Below the pieces are notes generated by a model. That model was not told the origin of the DNA and did not search any database. It saw only the letters and a list, made by a program, of their open reading frames with translations. Shown piece by piece: positions 57,745 to 64,000 of a stretch of 64,000 bases of DNA. The position numbers and the translations under genes are program-made. This DNA comes from Limnothrix sp. FACHB-406 (GTDB taxonomy: Bacteria > Cyanobacteriota > Cyanobacteriia > CACIAM-69d). The stretch spans positions 1 through 64,000 of the forward strand of contig NZ_JACJSP010000021.1 of NCBI RefSeq assembly GCF_014698235.1, given 5' to 3'. How positions within the stretch are numbered: the stretch's first letter is position 1; the number at the start of each line of letters is the position of its first letter.

Positions 57745-59712
57745 TCAGGCAGAAGTGGCGGCGCTGGCGATGTCTCTGGTGATCGGCAGTTTAATTTCAA
57801 AGGTTGTGCCGTGGTGGGGAATCGATCGACAGTCGATCGAGCCGTAGTGACGCTCCACAATAATTTGATAGGCGATCGCCATGCCTAATCCTGTGCCTTT
57901 GCCAACGGGCTTAGTGGTATAGAACGGGTCAAATAATTTGGCGCGGGTCACCTCATTCATACCAATACCGTTGTCAGTAATTTCAATTTTGATCCAAGAC
58001 AAATTGAGGGTTTGGGTCGTGATCGTCAGGGTGGGTAATTCTTGGGCCGGGGGAGCTGTTTGCCAGCGTTCTTCGATCGCATCAATGGCATTGACCAACA
58101 GATTAATTAAAACCTGATCAATTTGCCCGATCGTGCAGTCAATGGCAGGTAAAGAGCCATTTTGACGAATGATATTGAGATCGGGTTTTAGCTCCTGAAT
58201 CCGATGGCTCAAGATCATCAAAACCCGATCGATGGACTCGTGGAGGCTGGCCGGTTCCTTGGCTTCGGTGGTGACGTGGGAATAGATTCTGAGGGATTTC
58301 ACAATTTCCCGAATTCGATTGGTTCCCACGCGCATGGAGGTAAGCAGCTTGGGAAAATCATCGGCAATGTAATCTAAATCAAGGGTCTCGGGATGGGCGA
58401 TCGGGACGAAATGAGGGGTTTTGGAATATTGCTGGTTGTGGCGATCGATCCTCTCTTGATAAGCAATTACGGCTTCTAAAAGTTCCGTGGCATATTCCGA
58501 AGCGTGATGCAAATTGCCATGGACAAAGCTCACGGGATTATTAATTTCGTGGGCGATTCCGGCCACCAATTGCCCTAAGCTGGATAGTTTTTCGCTTTGG
58601 ATGAGGTGTGCTTGGGCTTCTTGCAGTTCTTGAAGGGCCGTTTCTAAATCTTCAGTGCGATCTTGCAGGGCCAAGCGAGATTCCTGAAGCTGTTGGTTGC
58701 TGTAAATCACTTGGTTAAGGAGCGATTCTTGCACCACCACTCGCCGAATATTGTTGAAAAGATAGGCGGCAATGCTGGCGGTGAGGCTTAAGCCCACGAG
58801 AAAGGCCGCGATGCTGTTAGGAAACAGGAAGGGCGAAAAAATTTGATGGGGCAAAACGAGCAGGGACATTTCCCGATCGCCCACGTTAATGGATTGGGTG
58901 CAAATATCCCAAGGGCCTTTCCAAGGACAACGCAAGGCCTGCTGGGCCCCAACAGTCCAAGGGGCTGTGCTAGCGATCGGGAGGATGCGATCGAAGCTAC
59001 TGGGATTGGCTAACTGGGATTGCAAATAATCCACCGGGCGATCGAACAGGAAAATATCCAAATCCAACACGCCCGTTTGTCCACGGGTGAGGTGGAGCGA
59101 TCGGGTAATTTCCGTTTGGGTCACAAACCAACCCTGGTCGGTTCCCTGCACCGTCAGCAGCCGAGGATCCGGATTGGACACAATCATCGTCAAGGGCCGC
59201 TGAAAGGACTGGGCCCGCTTCAGCCAACTGTTGAGGGCTGGGGGGATGGTTGCTCGCTGACCGGGTTGCCGACCGCCAAGGGACTGAATGCCTTGTCCCA
59301 GTTGAAATTGAACATAGGGCCCCGTTTGGGGATCGGCCTGAATCCAAGCCGTATCGGCCGTGTTGGCCACATCGGACAGAAGGTTTTGGCTGATGGATTG
59401 AAATTCGGCGGCCGAGGCGGGGCGACGGCGATCGAACATCAAAGCCCCGGCGCGGGTGGTGCGGGTAATTTGTTCTAAATCATCACGGAGATTGTTGCCC
59501 AATTGTTGGGTTTGCTGTTGCAGTTGGGCGCGGGCTTGGGCCAAGTCCCGATCGGCCGCCCAGTTGGCCGCCCAGGCCGACAGACCCACTCCCACCAACA
59601 AGGCAATGGCAACGGGCCCGTAACGACGATAGGGAACAGGTGTTAGCGATGGGGCAGGGGGTGGGGGTGGCGCAGATCCCGGCCGATCGGTTCGACGAGC
59701 AGCGACAGGCAT
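57745..59712 (-). CDS. CHASE-domain sensor histidine kinase
   Basis: Membrane histidine kinase (655 residues). A first hydrophobic helix (about 35-55, YGPVAIALLVGVGLSAWAAN) is followed by a CHASE-type extracytoplasmic sensor (about 60-295; ITRTTRAGALMFDRRRPASA and SLHLTRGQTGVLDLDIFLFD). A second helix (about 300-325, SIAAFLVGLSLTASIAAYLF), a coiled coil, the HisKA box SSLGQLVAGIAHEINNPVSF with the phospho-His, and the ATPase domain (VLINLLVNAIDAIEERW, DNGIGMNEVTRAKLFDPFYT, GKGTGLGMAIAYQIIVERHY) follow. Start is the ATG at 59712 (MPVAARRTDRPGSAPPPPPA); a much longer start at 60003 would add 97 residues of non-typical composition. The ligand is unknown. It converges with bioD (gap 13 bases). 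Confidence 0.9.
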   Translation of the reverse strand: MPVAARRTDRPGSAPPPPPAPSLTPVPYRRYGPVAIALLVGVGLSAWAANWAADRDLAQARAQLQQQTQQLGNNLRDDLEQITRTTRAGALMFDRRRPASAAEFQSISQNLLSDVANTADTAWIQADPQTGPYVQFQLGQGIQSLGGRQPGQRATIPPALNSWLKRAQSFQRPLTMIVSNPDPRLLTVQGTDQGWFVTQTEITRSLHLTRGQTGVLDLDIFLFDRPVDYLQSQLANPSSFDRILPIASTAPWTVGAQQALRCPWKGPWDICTQSINVGDREMSLLVLPHQIFSPFLFPNSIAAFLVGLSLTASIAAYLFNNIRRVVVQESLLNQVIYSNQQLQESRLALQDRTEDLETALQELQEAQAHLIQSEKLSSLGQLVAGIAHEINNPVSFVHGNLHHASEYATELLEAVIAYQERIDRHNQQYSKTPHFVPIAHPETLDLDYIADDFPKLLTSMRVGTNRIREIVKSLRIYSHVTTEAKEPASLHESIDRVLMILSHRIQELKPDLNIIRQNGSLPAIDCTIGQIDQVLINLLVNAIDAIEERWQTAPPAQELPTLTITTQTLNLSWIKIEITDNGIGMNEVTRAKLFDPFYTTKPVGKGTGLGMAIAYQIIVERHYGSIDCRSIPHHGTTFEIKLPITRDIASAATSA

Positions 59713-60419
59713 GATTAAGCAAGAGGGTGTCAAGGGAGTGGTTTTGAGGTGGGTGTTTTGAAACGGGAGATGAGCTGGGGTGACGGTCAACCATTCGGTG
59801 GCTTGTGTGGGCCGATGGCTCCAGCGATCAATTGGCTCCGAGGTGGAAGGGGCGGGGGCTTGACGGAGGTGAAACAGCCTCCAGAAACGCTCTGGCCAGC
59901 GCGTGGCACTTGACGGTAACTTCTTCACGATCAAAAACTTGCTGATTGGATCCATCCCGATAGGGAACGATCGCGGGTGGGGGTTAGTGGGGCCAACGGT
60001 CAAAAATTGGTGATGGGGCCATGGTTTGGGGGCAACGAATCAAGTCACCGCCCTGAGAGCCAGTGAGTGACCCGCTGGCGGCTGTAGCGATTGACACCCT
60101 GACCTTCATCCTAATTGAGAATAAGTTTTAATAAATAATTGACTTGATTACAATTTTCAAATTTCAGATGCTGAATTCATAAGCACAGCGTAATTCTGTG
60201 CGGAGTTTTAATCGCGTTTAATGGCAAGAAGCGCGATCCGCTGCCCGATCGCTTGCCAGGGCTGGCTCCTGTGGCTCAAGATGGGCCTAGTTTCGGTTCA
60301 ATAACTGGCTTTATGGCTGGTTCGATGGCTGGTTCGATGGCTGGTGTGGATCAGCCTGATTTTGGTTGATCAGCTTTTTTAGATATTGCTCTCGTTATCA
60401 GCATTTGTGCCCTGCCCCT
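59713..60419. other. Spacer between the CHASE kinase and the DUF2227 gene
   Basis: About 700 bases without a called gene, although the left 290 are open in frame with the kinase and could be a long N-terminus. An AT-rich part (60117-60190) may hold the divergent promoters. Near 60308-60350 a short tandem array of ATGGCTGGTTCG (three imperfect copies) precedes the DUF2227 gene. Confidence 0.5.
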
Positions 60420-61109
60420 ATGGCTGCCGGATTGGTTCACGATCGAATCACGATCAACACGGCCGGGATTTGGTTCTTGGTGGGATTGGGGGTGACGACG
60501 GATTTCGGGTTGGCGGCTGCGAGCGCGATCGGCTGTGTGGTGGGGGGCTATTGGCTCAGCCCAGACCTGGATATTCGATCGCACCCATTCCAACGTTGGG
60601 GCCCGCTGCGTATCATTTGGATTCCTTACCAAAAACTGATTCGCCACCGCTCCACCTGGTCTCACGGGCCGCTGATTGGCACGACCTTACGGGTGCTGTA
60701 TTTGGTGATCGCCCTGGGGCTGGGATGGTTGCTGCTGTTGGGATTGGCGGCGATCGGGTTTTCCCTGTTGGGTGGGGCCGATCGCTATGCCAGCTTTGAG
60801 GCGGTCACCTTGGCCCAAACCCGGGCGATCGGTCAATGGCTGTGGGTTGATCAATTCCCGTTTTTGGTGGCGGGTTTTGTGGGGCTGGAGGTGGGGGCCC
60901 TGTCTCATATTGCAACGGATCATCTCAGCTCTTGGCAAAAGCGACGCGCCCGCCGGGCCAAGCGATCGACCAGCCAAGCCCGAGGTCGATCGCCCGGTAC
61001 TCGCACCCCATCTCGCAAACCAGCTTGCACCCGTCGATCGCGCAGCGGCCCAACTCGCAACCCCCAATCTAAGCGGACTAAACGGACAACAAATCGGCCA
61101 ACCTCATAG
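60420..61109 (+). CDS. DUF2227 putative metal-binding membrane protein
   Basis: A 229-residue membrane protein of the DUF2227 family of cyanobacteria, described as putative metal-binding. Seen: MAAGLVHDRITINTAGIWFL with an HD pair, GGYWLSPDLDIRSHPFQRWG with acidic and His residues, IRHRSTWSHGPLIGTTLRVL with conserved His, and four hydrophobic segments (about 10-30, 32-48, 95-125, 155-175), the last followed by LSHIATDHLSS. The tail (about 185-229) is extremely basic and Arg/Ser/Thr-rich (RARRAKRSTSQARGRSPGTR). The ATG at 60420 fits the conserved HDRIT start; an ATG-less longer start at 60366 adds 18 residues. Its last six bases overlap the end of cinA in convergent orientation. Confidence 0.8.
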   Translation: MAAGLVHDRITINTAGIWFLVGLGVTTDFGLAAASAIGCVVGGYWLSPDLDIRSHPFQRWGPLRIIWIPYQKLIRHRSTWSHGPLIGTTLRVLYLVIALGLGWLLLLGLAAIGFSLLGGADRYASFEAVTLAQTRAIGQWLWVDQFPFLVAGFVGLEVGALSHIATDHLSSWQKRRARRAKRSTSQARGRSPGTRTPSRKPACTRRSRSGPTRNPQSKRTKRTTNRPTS

Positions 61110-62351
61110 CCAGCGACGACGCAGAAAATCCAAAGCAGTGCAGGCGCTCACGTGGCGGATCCATTCCCGATCGCGCTGGATCCCGAGGCGCATTTCATGG
61201 GTGGTGACCCCATCGGGCCCGGCAATGCCCGCATAGACCAGGCCCACGGGCTTTGCCTCGCTGCCGCCGCCGGGCCCGGCCACCCCGGTGATGCTGATGG
61301 CCCAAGTGCTGCCGAGGCGATCTCGTGCCCCGATCGCCATTTCCTTGGCTGTTTCGTGGCTGACGGCTCCGAAGCGATCCAACGTTTCCGCCGAAACCCC
61401 CAACAGGGCTGTTTTGATTCGGTTGTCGTAGGCAATGATGCCGCCGAGGAAGTAGGCGGAGCTGCCGGCCACCGCCGTCAGCAACTGCCCCAAACCGCCA
61501 CCGGTGCAGGACTCCGCCACCGCCAGGGTTTCGCCTCGGTCTTGGAGCGATCGACCCACCACGATCGGCAACGTATCCTGATCCAAGCCATAGCAATCGG
61601 GCCCCACCCGATCGCGAATTTGCGCCACCATCGGCTCAATTTTGGCCAGGGCTTCGGCCGCCGTTGCTCCACAGGCCGACACCCGCAACTTCACCGATCC
61701 TCGGTTGGCATAGGGAGCCACCGTTGGATCCGAACTGGCTAAATAGTCCGCCACCCGTTCCGCCAAGGCCGATTCGGAAATGCCCCAAAACTTCAGGGTT
61801 TGGGAGACGATCGTTTGGCGCGACCACCCATGATCTCGCAGATAAGGCACGGCCACTTCTGTCCACATGGTGCGCATTTCGCTGGGCACACCGGGAAAGG
61901 TCATCAACAACAACTCCGGAACCGGTTGCCAAATCATGCCCGGAGCCGTGCCCACTCGGTTGGTCAAAATGGCCGCGCCAGCCGGCAGCAGAGCCTGCTT
62001 GCGATTGCTGGGAACCATGGTGCGGCCGCGCTGGGCAAATTTTTGTTCAATGTCGGCAATGACGGCCGGATGTTCCACCAGGGGCACATCGAAGAACTGG
62101 GCGATCGTTTCGGTGGTTAGGTCATCGGGCGTGGGGCCCAGGCCACCCGTAAACAGCAAAATGCGCGATCGTTGGCAAGCGGTGGCGATCGCCCGTTGCA
62201 GGCGCTGGGGATTGTCGCCAACCACCGTTTGGTAATAGTGGGGAATGCCCAATGCCGCCAGTTGTTGGGCCAAAAACTGAGCATTACCATTAAGAATGTC
62301 GCCAAGCAACAGCTCAGTGCCGACACAAATAATTTCAGCGCTGGGGGTCAT
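61104..62351 (-). CDS. cinA: CinA family protein (NMN deamidase / MoCF-like)
   Basis: A 415-residue two-domain protein. The N-terminal half has the molybdopterin-binding fold of CinA/MoaB (EIICVGTELLLGDILNGNAQ, then LLFTGGLGPTPDDLTTETIA and FPGVPSEMRTMW). The C-terminal half (about 255-415: LAVAESCTGGGLGQLLTAVA, AYFLGGIIAYDNRIKTALLG, SITGVAGPGGGSEAKPVGLV) is the PncC-type nicotinamide-mononucleotide deamidase. It probably recycles pyridine nucleotides and may also have the ADP-ribose-like pyrophosphatase activity of the N-terminal domain. In bacteria with competence genes CinA is linked to recA, but no recA is here. Start is the ATG at 62351. Confidence 0.95.
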   Translation of the reverse strand: MTPSAEIICVGTELLLGDILNGNAQFLAQQLAALGIPHYYQTVVGDNPQRLQRAIATACQRSRILLFTGGLGPTPDDLTTETIAQFFDVPLVEHPAVIADIEQKFAQRGRTMVPSNRKQALLPAGAAILTNRVGTAPGMIWQPVPELLLMTFPGVPSEMRTMWTEVAVPYLRDHGWSRQTIVSQTLKFWGISESALAERVADYLASSDPTVAPYANRGSVKLRVSACGATAAEALAKIEPMVAQIRDRVGPDCYGLDQDTLPIVVGRSLQDRGETLAVAESCTGGGLGQLLTAVAGSSAYFLGGIIAYDNRIKTALLGVSAETLDRFGAVSHETAKEMAIGARDRLGSTWAISITGVAGPGGGSEAKPVGLVYAGIAGPDGVTTHEMRLGIQRDREWIRHVSACTALDFLRRRWL

Positions 62352-62986
62352 TGTGCCAAGCTCCGCACAGGATCAAACCAGGATCGAACGAGGATCACCG
62401 AACCATTCAACCATCAAGGCGACACTGAGTCAGTCCCAACTGATCAGACCTAATTGATTAGGCCCATCCGTCAATCATCATCTCGAACTTTGCCCTTAAC
62501 AGATCGTGGGACAAGGGGCAAAACAAGGGATGGAACAAGTGCTGGGCCAAGGGGTAGGACAAGGGGTTTAAACCCCTTGCCTGATCATGATTGGAGCAAG
62601 ACGGTCAAATGCTCTGGCCCTTGGCTTTGCTCTCAAACTTTCGCCTTAATTGATTGCGAACGAATCGCGTGAATGATTAATTCTCAGTCTAAGCTTGATT
62701 AGCCCTCGATCAACAGGGGCAAATCGGTTCCATTGTAGCGCTGAAATTTTCAGGTTCCAAGCCATTTAAAGCCGATGTTCTCTCGGTTTTTTCGCGATTT
62801 CATCTTAAATGAGAAATTGAAATGAGAAATTGAGAACCACTCGATCAATCTTGGCCAATTTGACCCAAAAATGGAGTGGCGATCGACTGGGTTTGCTTGG
62901 GACTTGCGATCATCAATTATTGCGATCATTCATTGCGATCATTGGGATTTTCTCTAAATAATTACCCCTGCCTTAGGAGGAGAGCT
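62352..62986. other. Spacer between cinA and thioredoxin
   Basis: About 635 bases. It contains a 20-base perfect palindrome (62561-62580), preceded by a run of GGGACAAGGGGCAAAACAAG-type G/A repeats (62509-62562). The rest is AT-rich (62640-62980). It must contain the promoters of cinA (left end) and of thioredoxin (right end). No gene is convincing. Confidence 0.5.
62561..62580. terminator. 20-base perfect palindrome
   Basis: CAAGGGGTTTAAACCCCTTG is self-complementary with no unpaired loop; a real hairpin would leave a small TTTAAA loop. It is GC-rich at its ends and lies 62 bases after the G/A repeats. It may be an orphan terminator or a protein-binding site; no T-run follows on either strand. 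Confidence 0.45.
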
Positions 62987-63304
62987 ATGGCGACATCGAA
63001 AGAATTCACGAGTTTTGATGCCATGATTCAGGAAGCTGAAAAACCCGTTCTTGTGGACTTTTATGCCACTTGGTGCGGCCCTTGCCAACTGTTGTCGCCA
63101 GTGTTGGAGGAGGTGAGCGTGCGGCTGCATGATCACCTGCAAGTGGTGAAGATTGATGCCGATCGCTACCCGGATTTGGCAACTCAACACCAGGTGACAG
63201 CCTTGCCGACGCTGATTTTGTTCAAGGATGGCCAGGCGATTGATCGAATCGAAGGGTTTATGAAGGCGGATCAGCTCATTGCCCACTTAGAGCGCAAACT
63301 TTAG
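62987..63304 (+). CDS. trx: Thioredoxin
   Basis: Small dithiol-disulfide oxidoreductase (105 residues) that reduces target proteins with electrons from ferredoxin- or NADPH-thioredoxin reductase. The active site is Cys30-Gly-Pro-Cys33 (VDFYATWCGPCQLLSPVLEE). DADRYPDLATQHQVTALPTL holds the cis-Pro and LILFKDGQAIDRIEGFMKAD the last strands. Start is the ATG at 62987, fixed by AGGAGGAGA (62975-62983) upstream; a longer frame from 62876 would give an unrelated N-terminus. It is a typical single-domain type; which of the cyanobacterial thioredoxin groups it belongs to (m, x, y) cannot be set safely from sequence alone. Confidence 0.93.
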   Translation: MATSKEFTSFDAMIQEAEKPVLVDFYATWCGPCQLLSPVLEEVSVRLHDHLQVVKIDADRYPDLATQHQVTALPTLILFKDGQAIDRIEGFMKADQLIAHLERKL

Positions 63305-63399
63305 GGCGAAAACTTTAGGGCGCAAACTGAGCTAGAGGGGCCCATAACCAAAAGGGCAATCATCAGGGCCAATAACGATTTCGGGATGGGCTGCAATCA

Positions 63400-64000
63400 A
63401 TGGATCTCGTGTTGTGCCACATGACGGTGGATTTTGATGCCCTGGGGGCGGCCGTGGGCTGGGCCTGCCTGCACCCGGGGGCCAAAATTGTGCTGGCGGG
63501 TGGCGTGCATCCGGGAGTGCAGGCGTTTTTGGCGCTCCATCGTGATGAGTATCCTTTGATTGAGCGGCGATCGGTGGATCCGAAGCGGATTCGATCGCTC
63601 GTGGTGGTGGATACCCAACAGCGCGATCGACTGGGGAAGTTGGCGGAATGGCTGGACTTGCCCCAGCTAAACTCGATCGCCCTCTATGACCATCATTTGG
63701 GTGCGGTGGGAGATATTCCCGCCACCCAACAACAAATCGAAGCGGTGGGGGCCACCACCACCCTGATGGTGGAGCAATTGCAACGGGCTGGCGACTTGCA
63801 GCGGCCCCTCACACCGGCTGAGGCAACGGTGATGGCCTTGGGGATCCATGTGGATTCCGGATCTTTGACCTATGAAACCGCAACGGCGCGGGATGCGGCG
63901 GCCCTGGCTTGGTTAATGGCCCAAGGAGCCAGCGTCAGCGCCATTGCCACCTATTTGGATCCGAGTTTGTCGCCCCTGTTGCAACGGCTGTTGGCCGAAG
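63400..64000 (+). CDS. DHH-family protein, probably CBS/DHH tRNA nucleotidyltransferase (partial)
   Basis: The gene begins at the ATG at 63400 and runs off the right end of the window (200 codons visible). It carries the DHH phosphoesterase motifs: [16 protein letters not shown] (motif I with aspartates), [20 protein letters not shown] (motif II) and [16 protein letters not shown] (motif III). [16 protein letters not shown] follows and [20 protein letters not shown] is motif IV. In cyanobacteria this start usually belongs to a long protein with DHH, DHHA1, two CBS domains and a poly(A)/tRNA nucleotidyltransferase module, but only the DHH part is seen here. A stand-alone nano-RNase type protein is the main alternative. 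It is 95 bases downstream of thioredoxin. Confidence 0.8.
   Translation, partial: MDLVLCHMTVDFDALGAAVGWACLHPGAKIVLAGGVHPGVQAFLALHRDEYPLIERRSVDPKRIRSLVVVDTQQRDRLGKLAEWLDLPQLNSIALYDHHLGAVGDIPATQQQIEAVGATTTLMVEQLQRAGDLQRPLTPAEATVMALGIHVDSGSLTYETATARDAAALAWLMAQGASVSAIATYLDPSLSPLLQRLLAE

Noticed and set aside
59713-60003. N-terminal extension of the CHASE kinase
   Set aside because: In frame but of non-typical composition; the ATG at 59712 directly precedes the Pro-rich and membrane segments. Kept as an alternative only.

Overview
The window is chromosomal DNA from a cyanobacterium. It carries allophycocyanin core genes (apcE, apcA, apcB, apcC), the cyanobacterial F-ATPase operon order (I-a-c-b'-b-delta-alpha-gamma), cyanophycin synthetase, CyanoP, Ycf35/Ycf46 and System II cytochrome c biogenesis genes. 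The octamer GCGATCGC and its core GATCGC (HIP1) recur throughout genes and spacers. The DNA looks GC-rich. The species cannot be named from the sequence alone. All recognised genes are ordinary cyanobacterial chromosomal genes except one IS200/IS605-type TnpB. No tRNA, rRNA or CRISPR array was seen.

Layout. 0-2 kb: the 3' end of an unknown gene and a Ser/Thr kinase split by a frameshift. 2-9 kb: a repeat-rich gene-free stretch, then manC (GDP-mannose), an EVE-domain protein, a small protein coupled to polyphosphate kinase, and a TPR-GT61 glycosyltransferase. 9-11 kb: a secreted Calx-beta/RTX protein. 11.4-24.2 kb: the light-harvesting and energy block. It has apcE leftward, a methyltransferase and the atp operon rightward, a 2Fe-2S ferredoxin, then apcA-apcB-apcC. 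24.5-30 kb: ftsW and a very large hybrid histidine kinase with a cyanobacteriochrome-like GAF domain. 29.8-37.1 kb, mostly leftward: SIMPL and pentapeptide-repeat exported proteins, ccs1, ccdA, a small membrane protein, ycf35, ycf46 and a ribbon-helix-helix protein. 37.4-44 kb: flavin reductase, recJ, a J-domain/WD40 fusion and a histidine kinase. 44.3-53 kb: maf, CyanoP, cphA, an M16 peptidase, hisA and prs. 53-54.2 kb: tnpB. 55-64 kb: a kinase with a PPC-like exterior, bioD, a CHASE-type histidine kinase, a DUF2227 protein, cinA, thioredoxin and the start of a DHH-family protein, possibly an A-adding tRNA nucleotidyltransferase.

Functional themes. Light capture (phycobilisome core), photosystem II assembly (CyanoP), ATP synthesis and cytochrome c maturation sit beside storage polymers (polyphosphate, cyanophycin). 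Signalling is dense: two Ser/Thr kinases and three histidine kinases. Several gene-free stretches carry strong hairpins, many placed as terminators, or short degenerate tandem repeats.

Most interesting points: the possible bilin-binding GAF (Cys452) in the 1218-residue hybrid kinase; the lone intact TnpB with its 3' end 93 bp from the prs start; apcE split from apcABC by the atp operon; a 16-bp-arm hairpin after apcC; a small leftward reading frame upstream of cphA; and two frame lesions within the first 2 kb.
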